Notes under the pieces: generated by a model
What the model saw: the letters and a program-made list of their open reading frames with translations, nothing else
The model's database searches: none
Told to the model about the DNA's origin: nothing
Source of the DNA: Dryas octopetala
Taxonomy: Eukaryota; Streptophyta; Magnoliopsida; Rosales; Rosaceae
Length of the DNA stretch: 64,000 bases
Assembly (NCBI GenBank): GCA_963921425.1
Contig: OY992838.1
Location: 4,588,001-4,652,000, forward strand
Direction of reading: 5' to 3'
Program-made: the position numbers and the translations under genes
Shown: piece by piece, positions 11,635-27,260 of the stretch
Layout: each line of letters opens with the position of its first letter
How positions within the stretch are numbered: the first letter of the stretch is position 1

Positions 11635-14391
11635 TTAGAAAGCATGGCATGTAAAACAACCACTCAAAGAACCCATCTGACGAGTTCTACGAATTGATAT
11701 AGCTTTACGTGAGGTCCTTGAACCTTGTGCCTGGTTGGTTGATACTGAGCTTCTCATGTCTTTAGCTTTCTTCTGAGCCGATCTCAACTTGCTCATGATT
11801 TTATCCATAGACGATGATCTCTTCTTTTCCAGCTTCATCTGAAACAGACAAAAGTAAGGGCCAATATTTGCAGAACTGAACACAATAATGCATGTCTTAC
11901 ACGGTTAGCATAAAACAAAACCTATCAATCTGTGATTAGGATAGTATGATGTAAATCCTGTATATCATTTAGTCATCTTTTTCCATTTGTTAAAAGTTCT
12001 TAATATTAGAAATCACCATAAACCTAGCTTTCTCTTAACTTGCCTATGAAAAACCGGCTTGCAAGGGAAAGATGACTAACAACTCATATTAGGATGTTCT
12101 ATTTTTTTCCATGTGGGACATTTGGGCTGTAACACTATATATAAAGACACACCTCTAATTTCCGTATTGCCGCCTCAGCTTTCGCCTTCTGCAGGTTCTC
12201 CCATGCAGTGATTTTGGCTTCCTCTCTTTTAACTCTGAAAAAAGACAGAGGTTGACATTTCAATATTAGTATAGATATGTTTGATCTGCACACATGTCAA
12301 CATATCAACTCATTTAATGATATTTATCTCAAATCTCTATATTTTTGACTTGCAAGTCTATGGTAATCAGGGCAGGAAACTGATGCCGTAAAGATAGCAA
12401 TTTTCTTCATAAGGTTTAAACAAATTGGCTATGAAATTCTTGACTCTTTAATTTTATTTTTCTTTAATTTACATCATAAAACAAGAATGCTTAATAATAA
12501 AATTATGTGGCAAACATACTGTGAAATGTTCTTCGCTGCTGTATCTGAGAGATCCCAAGCAGAAGATCGAGCCTCAGCATCTTTCTTTTTCCAATTATCA
12601 ACAATATCAGCGCCCGTCCCAGGTATTCGGGATCTATGTTTCTTTGACCACCTTGTCACAGTGACCCTTTCATCTACCTGCACATCCCTGACTTCCAACT
12701 TCATAGAAGGGGCACCACTCTGCAATTCCAGAACAGGCATAATAGAGGAAGTGGAGGCAGAGTAAGAAGGCCCCCCATTGGGAGATGAGTGGGTACTTTC
12801 GTCAGGGCTCATCTGGGTTGCCATGTCTCTTCTGGAAACTGCTCGAGATACATTGGTTGCTGCATCCTTGACCCCATCAAGCTTTTCATCTGGTGTATGA
12901 ACCAATGAAAACAGACCAAATATCAGCCATGCATGAGCACAATAGTTTTAGCAATTGATATACCAAAAGAACCCATCAAGCATATATCAAATCGATCTGG
13001 TAAATTACCTACATTCATGTACCAAATACAAGTTATTATGACTATGAGAATCTATTTTGATTTACTTAGCTCAATTAAGTAAGTGATGTCCAATGGAAAC
13101 AAATTAAACACTAACCTTGAGAGCAAGGCAGTGATGGCTGCTGGTTCAGCACCTCAGAGCAACCATGTACACTAGCCGAACGGGCAATGCAAGGCTCTGT
13201 CCGAATCGGAAAACCTCCATTATTGTCACCGGAATGGAATGCCAAACCATCTGCTGCTATAACACCAGCCGAAAATGGCGAAGCAGGCATGAAATTGCCT
13301 ACATTGTCTCCCTCAAACATGGGCATCGCCGGAGAATACAAGGAATAATAAGCAACCCCAGGAGGGCCAAGTGGACCACTCTTCGACTTTGGCCTCCGCT
13401 GGGCTTGCTGATACGAGTTCCTCACCACACCATCGCCGCCCTGAACCGGACTGAAAATCCACCTCTCTGCATCTTCCCATTTTGATGGCAATGTCCTTCC
13501 ATTATTGAAGGGCAACAATGCAGCAGTGGTATTATTCTTCCGACCCATATTGGAATGCGCCGGGACTCGCTCGGAGCTCCACCCCTTGTGCACTCCTAGA
13601 GCTGTGTGGCGGTAAGTGGGTGTTCCGGGACTTGGAAACGTTCCGGATGACTTGCGAGACGAGGCCATGGAGGTCTTCTTTATGGTTCCCAATCGGGGCG
13701 AGGAGACAGAGGCATTGTTCAAATCCAAAGAAGCGGGTCTTGGCCTGTCTAGCTTTTTCGACAAAGCTTCAGATCTGGATCGCCGGTCCTGGCATTCTAT
13801 ACAAGCAAAAGGGTAAAGCACTCAAGCTGAGGAGCTTAATTTGGTTTGGTTCGAAAATGGGCGTTACCTTTGAGGGCCAGAGAGAAAGAGTTTCTGGCTG
13901 AATCGATGAGACCTATATCCGCGTCGGTGTCATCTTTTTGAACTGAAGCCAAACAAACAAACAGTGCGTGAGTCAGAGAACAGAAAGTCCGTCGTCTGAG
14001 AGAGCTTAGCTGTGTTACCTTTGGCTTTTTCTCCTTTTCTTGAGAGACGACCGTGGGTGATGATGTTGCTGTGTAAAGCGAGCTTGTTTGGATCTGGATC
14101 GCGATCTGGACCACTCGAGCTTTCTTCATGTGCTGCCGAAGAAGAATGCTGCATCATCCAAATCACACATCATCATAAACCGAATCAAATTGATCCCCAT
14201 TTTCACAATAAAAACAAAGCATGCAGAGCAGAGGGTGATACCGGAGAGATCTCGGAGTCGAAAGAGCAGCGGTCAACGCTCGCAGAGGCGGAAGAGAAGA
14301 GACTGAAGTTGGACTCCAGGGTGAAGATGACCGAGTCAGGGCTTGCGTCTCGGACTCTCAAACCCGATCTCTGCTCCTCCGGCATTGTCAA
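11635..14391 (-). CDS. Remorin family protein, group 6-like
   Basis: Seven exons on the minus strand (in transcript order 14242-14391, 14019-14148, 13868-13942, 13116-13796, 12520-12889, 12153-12234, 11635-11838) join without frame conflict to 563 residues. The C-terminal 100 residues form the Remorin_C coiled coil (VKREEAKITAWENLQKAKAE, then IRKLEMKLEKKRSSSMDKI). The long, disordered, Ser/Pro-rich N-terminus containing VSRRDMATQMSP is typical of the long group 6 remorins. The very end, GSLSGCFTCHAF, carries two cysteines and hydrophobics like the S-acylated membrane anchor of remorins, so plasma-membrane nanodomain location is expected. Two ATGs compete for the start (14391 and 14385), two codons apart. 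Remorins organise membrane domains and affect plasmodesmata, immunity and hormone signalling; the exact role of group 6 members is poorly known. Confidence 0.9.
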
Positions 14392-15800
14392 TTACCACCC
14401 CGAATCTCATAATCTCACTCGCATTGCATTTCGGAGAGTGAAAGAGTTGAAGATTCGCTTTACTCTGTGTAAAATGGCGGGTATTAATTTACAAGGAGTT
14501 GCTTTGTTTAATTAATTTATGTGAGATTATGTCACGGTCATTATGTTGCCCAAATCACGCTTGAGATTTCGTTAAACGACTCGAAAAGACAACTAATTTT
14601 TTAAATCAGGCGACTTTGTTTTTGTTAATCAAGTGGGGATCAGTGGGGTGGGGCTCGCGCCTTTTAATGTTTGCGCGTAGTCATTAGCTTTGACTACAAG
14701 AAAATGACAGTGGGGCCCACGTGTCATATGTCAGGGAGTTTTTTTGTTTGGGTCCGGTATTGGCGGTTGGTTGGGTGGGTGGGCCGTGGACCCGTGGTCA
14801 TTCATGGCTTGGGGTAAGTAAAATGGACTTCCGGTTAGTAACTTTCGGTGGGTGGAGACTAAGAATTTTGAATGGCAATGATAAAACTTATGAAAAATCG
14901 TGGAGAATTGATTTATTAATAAATTATTATGAAATATAGTTTTTGAAAGATTTTTAAGTAGAATTAGTCAAATAAAAAATTAAGCCAAAACTTAATTTAT
15001 TGGTCTATATGCAGAAAACAAGCTGACAAGAGTTCGGCAGATGTATTTGCATATGCAAATTTTAAGTTGCAAATATAGATTTTTAAGTTATAGATGCATA
15101 TTTTAGATTGCAGATACATTAATGAATGAGATCGCAGATGCAGGTTGCATTTGCAACTGTCGAGTGCTAAATAAGACAAGCGCTCTGTAGAATTGCCGAG
15201 TACTCGGTAAAAGAGATTAGGCTTTTACTTAACTTTTGGGTAGGCTGGATCTTGACTTGTATTTATTTCTCATTTTAGACTTCTACTTAAAGCACCTTAC
15301 TTCATTTGTATTAAAATAATTAAGTGAAATTAAAAGGTGATGAAAAGGGGTCCGAAAAATTGAACAATTTCATGGTTTAAGTAAATATCTGAATTTAGGT
15401 CAAGCATTCAAAGGTTATCTACTATCACTGTTGATCATTAATAAGCACAAGTCAAAAAGAAAAAACTTTAAAACTCCCAAAATATAGTAGTTATCGTATT
15501 CAATAACACCAATCACTAACAATTATACATAAAGTTTTGAACAACCAACGTTAACTTTTATTCAAATGAAATAAATTTAAAATGTAAATACTTTTATCGG
15601 TTTAAAACTTACGGATGGTACTATTAAGTCTATTATATATTGATGACCTTATAATGTAAATTTTTTTTTTACAAAAACAACGGTATAGACTTAAATAAGT
15701 TAAATTTCAAAAATGAATGCTAAATATAGAATTTTCTATTAATTTTGATGTTATGAATTTATCTGATGGATGGATTTAAACTATGAGACCATATACTAAC
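14392..15800. other. Remorin promoter side and intergenic DNA; no gene seen
   Basis: Upstream flank of the minus-strand remorin gene. It is GC-richer to about 14820, then strongly AT-rich with no coding exon. Confidence 0.5.
14718..14723. promoter_or_regulatory. G-box/ABRE (CACGTG in CCCACGTGTC) upstream of the remorin gene
   Basis: A perfect CACGTG core followed by TC (ABRE-like CACGTGTC) sits about 327 bp upstream of the remorin ATG. bZIP (AREB/ABF) and bHLH factors bind such sites. Its use here is inferred only from position. Confidence 0.35.
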
Positions 15801-16546
15801 TGGAAAATTAAGATTAAATACCAAATCTCAATAATTTTTTTGTATAGCATGAAGACTATATAATATTTCAATTAAACTATCAAATTTAAATATAATTTTT
15901 TAGATTATGTCACAAATATATTGACTCTTTTGATTTGAGCCTTTCAATTTGATATTTTTATCTTTTGGTCAACATATGATAGGTGTTAGTTAAAATTTAT
16001 AAGGTTTTGACAAAATTGTCCTTGAAGCTTTTATATTATCTTAAAAATTTGTTAATATAGTTTCAACTTCACATTTAGTTATAACTGTACGACACTCACA
16101 ACTTTAAATTTAGTTGTGACTGAACGACAGTCACATCTAAGTTGTAAAACAATCACAATTAAGTTGTGACTTAATTGAATTTTTTTAAAAGAAATTATAC
16201 TACAATATAGTATAAATAGAGGTCAAAATATTATTTTTACTCAAAATAATACATAATATAGTAGTGTGAGTTGTCTCTTTCAATTTATCAAGACAGTCAC
16301 AGTTAAGTTGTGACTGGATTGATTTTTTTAATACAATATAATATAAATTAATATAATATTTGTGATGTAATATTTTTTTTTATTTTTTTATTATAGTGGC
16401 ATGAGATGTAATATTTGTAAATTCTAATATATTTTACTTTATTATTTTGTTTAATTTTTTAACTAATACCTAATCTAAAATACTATTTAATTTTAATATC
16501 TAAACTAAAAAATTATTCAAATTTAGTAGTTAAAATCAATTCACCT
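15801..16546 (+). mobile_element. Mutator-type non-autonomous element, copy 1 (746 bp)
   Basis: It is flanked by an exact 9-bp duplication TATACTAAC (15792-15800 and 16547-16555). Its ends are imperfect inverted repeats of about 35-40 bp (left end TGGAAAATTAAGATTAAAT; the right end reads similarly on the other strand). A second copy lies at 24205-24939 in the same orientation. The interior has no coding frame but repeats TTGTGACT and its complement AGTCACAA several times. The 9-bp duplication points to a MULE-derived MITE. Confidence 0.75.
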
Positions 16547-16555
16547 TATACTAAC

Positions 16556-17245
16556 ACCATATGTCATACATGATACATCTAAGATTTAATGAAAAAATGA
16601 ACCATAGCGACATACAACAGTCGAAAATATATGTATCACGTGCCCCTGTTTGCATGGCAGATATTTCTTCAAAATCTCAGTGAAGTTAACATCAACCTCG
16701 TCAGTGGTCATTATGATTGAAATGTAAGGAGAGTTGATTGATTTTAACCAGCAAATACAAACAATCAACTGTCACAGGCTGTTGCTTCTTGTTCATTTCC
16801 CCACCGAGAACAGCCAAAGGCTGCCACGCGTCATCATTTGGCAGCCATATCTTTCTGTCTACGTCATCATCAATTCACCATCAAACATTCAAACATGCTT
16901 TGGTTGATTGACCACCTTAATTTATCGATTTTACTTTTGTTTCTTGCAAAACAAACAGTTGATTATTTTACTACTTTTACGAAACGTACACCATCAAATC
17001 GCACTTGTTCCTTTAAGCATAATTAGTAACTTACATAACTAGAAAAACACATACGATACATCTGTATATAATATGGTAGATTTGTATAAAAATACAATGA
17101 TAATTTATAAATTTAGCGCGCATTTGTAGAACATGATGTAATTTTTTGGGTATATACTATATGAATCCAGTTTTCTCTCCCAAGTCCAACCTTGTTTCTG
17201 ATCACAAACCTGACCCATAAAAAGGGGAATAGTGTAACCCTCGAC

Positions 17246-17295
<50 letters not shown>

Positions 17296-17841
17296 CCGAG
17301 CCATTATTATGTCCATTTGATGGCAGCTACATAGCCTGAACTGGTGCCGCCCAAACCGGGTTCATGCAGTTCACAACATATTATAAAATCAGTATAATCT
17401 CTCCAGTACTGTTTTTAATGGAAAGTTCTAAATCTGACTGAAAATACTCGATCACAATGCTCATGAATCAGTAATCTGGTCTATATGTACATAACCAAGT
17501 CAAATCTGATCTACGTATACTACTAACTGCTTAGGTAAAATATGGTTTTCTACCCAAGTAATTGATACATGTCAATTGCTTACAACATGACCACATAAAC
17601 AAAGCTGAAATTTGTGCCACCTCCATATTAACAATAAAAAAAGCTCCAGTGCATGAGGCTACTGCCAATGCAGAATCTATAGAGAGTATGATGTACGCAA
17701 CCACACACCTATTCCCAAGAGGCTGTTTCTGCTACTTGAACCCGCAATCACCAGTTTGCTTATGGTTTAGTCATACTGTTAAGATTACCCTAATTAATAG
17801 CTGTGCACATTATCTCACCACCTATGAATAAAACTACAATA
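16556..17841. other. Intergenic DNA between the MULE copy and the TGS1 3' end
   Basis: No gene is supported. It contains the GA microsatellite listed separately and, at its right end, presumably the TGS1 3' untranslated region. Confidence 0.5.
17248..17292. repeat. GA microsatellite, about 45 bp
   Basis: An uninterrupted GA/AG dinucleotide run. Its translation on the minus strand gives a meaningless Ser-Leu repeat frame. Confidence 0.95.
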
Positions 17842-22493
<4,652 letters not shown>

Positions 22494-22561
22494 ACGCGTT
22501 GAATAGAAGCGGACCAATGCGACCAACGCTTCGAATTATTCGGCGGACTGCTTATCTCATT

Positions 22562-22575
22562 AAACGGCGCCGTTT
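22562..22575. promoter_or_regulatory. 14-bp perfect palindrome AAACGGCGCCGTTT upstream of TGS1
   Basis: AAACGGCGCCGTTT lies 69 bp upstream of the TGS1 ATG, so in the proximal promoter or 5' leader. Closely related motifs (AAACGGCGTCGTTT type) recur in plant promoters of housekeeping genes. The binding factor is not known to me. It is a real palindrome in the sequence; its role is inference. Confidence 0.4.
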
Positions 22576-22659
22576 TGATCCGGAGGGAAAAAAAATAATA
22601 ATTATAAACCTAATTGAGCTAATTTTGTTTGAAAAATTTTATTCAATAACCTTTTTTAA

Positions 22660-23208
22660 GAGGAAATTATATATTTGGTCCACTTATTTTATACCTAGTT
22701 TAATTTTGGTTTATGATCTTTTTTGAGTTATGTTTTGGTCTACTAATTATTTCATTTGTTCAATAAAGGTTCAGATTTGTGACTTTAAATCCTTTAAGTT
22801 GTATTTTCTTCAATTATAATTGAAGTATAAGTTATATTTCATCATTTCTTAGTCATAAAAATAAATTTGGAGTATTATAATCTAACAGAATTGAGATTGG
22901 GTGAAGTTTGAAAAATTGGTAGTTTCGGATATCCTACTTTAGGGTCAATTATTTTGAGTTTTAGGACTCCAATTTGAATGATCTTTATATGGTTGTAAAA
23001 AAGAAATGCATAGCTTTAAAACAAGTATATGTTTGCTGAATTTGGGTGAGATTTGATAGGGTAAAAAACATATTAAATTTGAGAAAACAAATTTGTACCT
23101 TTATTGAATAAGTAGAATAATTAGTAGATCAAAATAGAACTTAAAAAAAATTATAGATCAAAATTAAACTAGATATAAAATAACTGAACTAAATCTGTAA
23201 TTTCCTCA
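22660..23208. mobile_element. Foldback MITE with about 118-bp inverted repeats
   Basis: The first 118 bp (22660-22777, starting GAGGAAATTA) and last 116 bp (23093-23208) are inverted copies of each other at roughly 80 percent identity. No coding frame lies between them. Flanks ACCTTTTTTAA and ACCCTTTTAAA form an imperfect duplication of about 9-11 bp, consistent with a Mutator-like origin. The superfamily call is inferred. Confidence 0.75.
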
Positions 23209-23246
23209 CCCTTTTAAATACCCCTTAGCCCCAAATTTTACTTTTA

Positions 23247-24195
23247 TGACCCTTTTGCCTATGAAATATCCATAATACCCTCCATATAAAACCCTTTGTA
23301 TTTATTTATTTAATGTAGCTTTTTTTTTTTCTTTTTTTTCTCTTCCCCAGACAACCATTGCCCCCTCACGGCTCCAGTTGCTGACACCTTCATCCCCCGC
23401 TGTTGCAGTAAACCTAACAAAATCCAATGAAAAAAAAACCCACGTCGCCCAGCAAAACCCACAAAAAAAAACCCTCGCATCCCCCCTCGTTGTCCAGTAA
23501 AACCCATAAAATGATTGATTTTTTGAGATATCATACTTATCAAAACCCAGTGATGAAGAAGAAGAAGAAGAATATGCAAAATTTTCAGATCTGAATTTTT
23601 TGTCGACACATGATTGAATTTTTGATCACCACATGGTCGAATTTTTGGTCAACACATGTGTCGACCATGTGGTGTCCACAAATTCGACCATCTTTTATGC
23701 TCTTCTAGCTATAGCACATTCCACCATATCTAAGTTTTTTTTTTATTTTAATCTTTTTATAGATTTGGGTTAGGAGAGAAGAAGAGAGAGAGAGAGATAG
23801 AGAGAAAATATGATGGGTTGCTAGCCGATGCCCACCACCATCCTCCACCTCCTATACTGACCTCTCATCTCTCTGTCTCTGTCTCTGTCTCTCTCTTGCT
23901 CTCTATTTCCCTTCCAACCCATTAAAAAAAAAAACTCATATATAGGTTTTCAAATTTTATTTTTGTTTTTGTTTTTTAGATTTGGATCGGGAGAAAAGGG
24001 GAGAGAGATAGAGAGATGAGATGATGGGTCGTTGGCCTGTGAGAGAGGTCGTTCTCTATGGCTGCTACAGGAAGAAGGTGGAGTAGGGTTTGGCTGCTGC
24101 AACAACTTGTCAAATTTTTTGTCAACACATGATGGACTGTGGCGACATTTTTCTATATAAAGGGGTATTTTGGTATGAAAAATACAAAAGAGTCA
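23247..24195. mobile_element. Probable non-autonomous MULE-like element with internal inverted repeat
   Basis: The left end TGACCCTTTTGCC and the reverse complement of the right end (TGACTCTTTTGT) match imperfectly over about 45 bp, including ATACCC and TATATA blocks. Flanks TTACTTTTA and TTATTTTTT agree at 7 of 9 positions. The interior holds a poly-T/C tract, CT-rich runs, and a near-palindrome at 23634-23690. No transposase frame was seen. The boundaries are tentative. Confidence 0.5.
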
Positions 24196-24204
24196 TTATT
24201 TTTT

Positions 24205-24939
24205 TAGAAAATTTAAGATTAAATATCAAATCTCAATAATTTTTTGGTATAGCATGAATACCATATAATATTTCAATTGAACTACCAAATTAAATGTAAT
24301 TTTTTTGATTAAGTCACAAATATGTTGGCCTATTTGATTTGAGCTTTTTCTATTTGACATTTTTGTCCTTTTGCCCACATATAATAGGTGTTACTTAAAA
24401 TTTATAAGGTTTTGACAAAATTGCCCTTAAGGCTTTTATATTATCTTAAAAATTTACTAATGTAGTCTAAACTTCACATTTAGTTGTGACTGTACAACAC
24501 TCACAACTTCAAATTTAGTTGTGACTGAACGACAGTCACATTTAAGTTGTGAGACAGTCACAGTTAAATTGTGACTTAATTAAATTTTTTTTAAAGAACT
24601 TATACTACAATATAGCATAAATAAAGGTCAAAACAATACTTATGCTCAAAATAATATATAGTATAGTGGTATGAGTTATCTCTTTCAATTTACCAAGACA
24701 GTCACAGTTAAGTTGTGACTGAATTGATTTTTTTTTTTAATACAATATAGTATAAATTAATGTAATATTTTTTTTATTTTTTTATTTTAATGGCATGTGA
24801 TGTAATATTTGTAAATTTTAATACCTTTTATTTTATTATTTTGTTTGATTTTCAACTAGTACTTAATCTAAAATGGTATTTAATTTTGATACCTAAACTA
24901 AAAAGTTATTAAAATTTAATAATTAAAATTAATAGATCT
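24205..24939 (+). mobile_element. Mutator-type non-autonomous element, copy 2 (735 bp)
   Basis: Aligns over its whole length with 15801-16546 in the same orientation, at roughly 85 percent identity judged by eye. Flanks TTATTTTTT (24196-24204) and TTATTTTTG (24940-24948) match at 8 of 9 bases. Same end structure and the same TTGTGACT arrays as copy 1. It abuts the element to its left. Confidence 0.72.
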
Positions 24940-25230
24940 TTATTTTTGTGGTTAAGGGCCAAAAAAGTTTTAGTGCCTAATTTTAAACACCCTACTCACC
25001 AAAAAAATTTGTCTAAACCCCCACCCATCTAGAAACTCTTTCAAAACCCCCTAAAACTTATAATCCTAAATTACCCTTCTGACGCATGCTGACGCGCGCT
25101 GACACATGCTGACGTCACTGTAACTGTATTTTGGTGAAACTGTTTTTTTTTTTTTTTTTTTTTTTTTTTTTGGAATTGAAGTTTTTGCTAAAACTCAATA
25201 TTTCACTAAAACTAAAATTAAACACTGAAA

Positions 25231-25375
25231 TTGAATTTCATTACACTAAAACTGAATTTCAAAAATTCAGTTACACTGAAACTGAATTTCAAAAATTCAG
25301 TTACACTGAAATTGAGTTTCAAGAATTCAATTACACTGAAACTGAATTTCAGAAATTTAGTTACACTAAATTGAA
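25231..25375. repeat. Tandem array, 30-bp unit
   Basis: Four to five units of a 30-bp sequence containing TTACACTGAAACTGAATTTC, with a few substitutions between units. The repeat-peptide frame it produces is not considered a gene. Confidence 0.85.
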
Positions 25376-25750
25376 GAATTCAGTTATGAATTCACTTACT
25401 GAAACTGAATTAAGTAATAAAACAATTACACCTCGACTAAAATGCAATTACACCTTAATTAAAAAACAATTACACCTTTACTAAAACAATTACACTTCAC
25501 TAAAACAGTTACACCTTTACTGAATTCCGTTTCACTAAAAAGAACACAGCAACCTTATCAAAAAAAAAAAACCAACAATACAACAAGTCATTGAGATGAG
25601 AGGAGTAGCCAACAATACAACGTCGTCCGATCACCTCACGCGCGACGAGTACACGACAGTCGCCACTGCCTCGATCTGTTTCTACCTGCAAATTTGATTC
25701 ATCATATTTCAGAACCATAATTTCATTCAAAATTCAATTAAAACTCATAT

Positions 25751-25840
25751 TTCACGAATTGAAACTGTTTCACGAACTGAAACTGTTTCATGAACTGACT
25801 GTTTCACGAACTGAAACTGTTTCACGAACTGAAACTATTT
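25751..25840. repeat. Tandem array, 18-bp unit
   Basis: About five units of GAAACTGTTTCACGAACT, one of them shortened. Confidence 0.85.
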
Positions 25841-26453
25841 AATCAATAAATTAAGTAAATTTGTATATACTTATAAATCAATTAAAAAACCCACATTTCT
25901 ATCCGATTAACATAATTAAGCTAGAACTGAATTTGGGGTGAAACTGAATTTTCAGAAAGTGAAACTGAATTTTCTAGAACTGAAACTGAATTTACACAGT
26001 TACACTAATTAAGCTAGAAACTGAATTTGTTGAATTCAGTTGCACTTTTTAATCACCGAGGTACCTGTTTAAGACCAGACAGTTCAACAAATCAAACAGG
26101 GTTCATAAAATTGATCGTTCAACGGCCGAGTCGGGCGGTGACCACCACACACGGTGGCTGCCCAGCCCCAATCAACACAGAAAATTACAGAACTCACCCA
26201 AAAATATTCTCGGACATCAACCTTATCAAAAAAAAAAAAAACAACCATCGAGATGGGAGGAGTAGCCAACACAGCAACCATCACACAGCCAAATAAATAA
26301 TTGTAGCAGATCTACAAAAGGAATTAGCAAACATAACTACAACATCACACAGTCAATGAACAACAATCAATTTAATCACATACAAAGATTTACAAGCTAG
26401 ATCTAGAAATTATTATGAGCATAAATACAGATCTAAAAGCGATGAGGAGCTTA

Positions 26454-26540
26454 GATCTTACTGAAGATCTTAGCAGCATCTCCGATCTTAGCATCTTCGA
26501 TCTTAGCATCTCTGATCTTAGCATATTCGATCAGCATCCC
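26454..26540. repeat. Tandem array, 15-bp unit
   Basis: About five units related to GATCTTAGCATCTCC within the probable composite element. Confidence 0.8.
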
Positions 26541-26837
26541 CGAACTGATCGTAGTCATCGTCTTCGTTTTCGCCGGCATCGGCCGTCGGATGATCAAGGA
26601 TCGATGGAAACAGAGGGATCGGTGAGAGAGAGGGAGAGAGAGAGCCCTGATCGTGGCCGGAACTGGCGAATCTCCGGCGGGGAGCTCGGGTCTGCCTAGA
26701 CCCGATCCGGCGTGGATGCTAGCTTTCATGGCGAGTGGAATACAGAGGGAGGAAGAGGGAGGAGAGACGAGAAGATCGGGACCGGTATCGCCGGCAACCG
26801 TCGCCGGACGACGGAGCACGCACCGGCTACAGCCACG

Positions 26838-26839
<2 letters not shown>

Positions 26840-26919
<80 letters not shown>
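26840..26919. repeat. GA microsatellite, 80 bp
   Basis: An uninterrupted GA/AG run about 340 bp upstream of the THO5 ATG. Frames across it encode only Arg-Glu or Ser-Leu repeats. Confidence 0.95.
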
Positions 26920-26922
<3 letters not shown>

Positions 26923-27260
26923 TACACTCGAAGAGGGAGTGAGTCTGAAAAAACTGAAACATATGGGTAAAACTGGAACATTAAAAAAATATGGGTCAAA
27001 CTATTAGTTGACTAGGGGGTTTTGGGAGAGATTAAATGTCCAATAGGGGGTTAGAAAATAGTTTTATTAAGGGTGGAGGTTTATAAATAACCAAGTTCAA
27101 ACTTGGGGGTTTTAAATAGTTTACATAAAAAGTTTAAGGGGTATTTAAAAGGGTTATTAAATAAAATAAATTTCTCATTATTTTTAAAAAAATTAAAAGT
27201 GTTTTCCGAAAGCGAAGAAGAGTAGAAGACACAGTGAAAGTAAATTGAGGGGAGGAAAAA

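Larger units (their letters stand above)
24955..27140. mobile_element. Probable composite non-autonomous element (about 2.2 kb) carrying tandem arrays and a GC-rich segment
   Basis: The left end (AAGTTTTAGTGCC then TTTAAACACCC) and the reverse complement of the right end (AAACTTTTTATG then TTTAAAACCCCC) are alike over about 30 bp, suggesting worn inverted ends. The interior contains three separate tandem arrays, a 60-bp direct duplication (25549-25615 and 26216-26274), a GC-rich gene-like segment at about 26540-26835 and a GA microsatellite. Such gene-like inserts are typical of Pack-MULE elements. No duplication of target DNA could be fixed, so the limits are approximate. Confidence 0.4.

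Noticed and set aside
14012-14515. 167-codon plus-strand frame
   Set aside because: Antisense to the first exons and promoter of the remorin gene, with no recognised domain.
24953-24970. GGGCCAAAAAA near the end of the second Mutator-type copy
   Set aside because: No flanking duplication; it lies at the start of the neighbouring probable element.
25131-25484. 117-codon frame with repeated TEFQKF peptide
   Set aside because: It is the translation of a 30-bp tandem DNA array following a poly-T run, with no plausible gene context.
26451-27007. Long open frames on both strands over the GA run (182, 105, 90 codons)
   Set aside because: They exist because a GA dinucleotide run has no stop codon in any frame; they encode Ser-Leu or Arg-Glu repeats.
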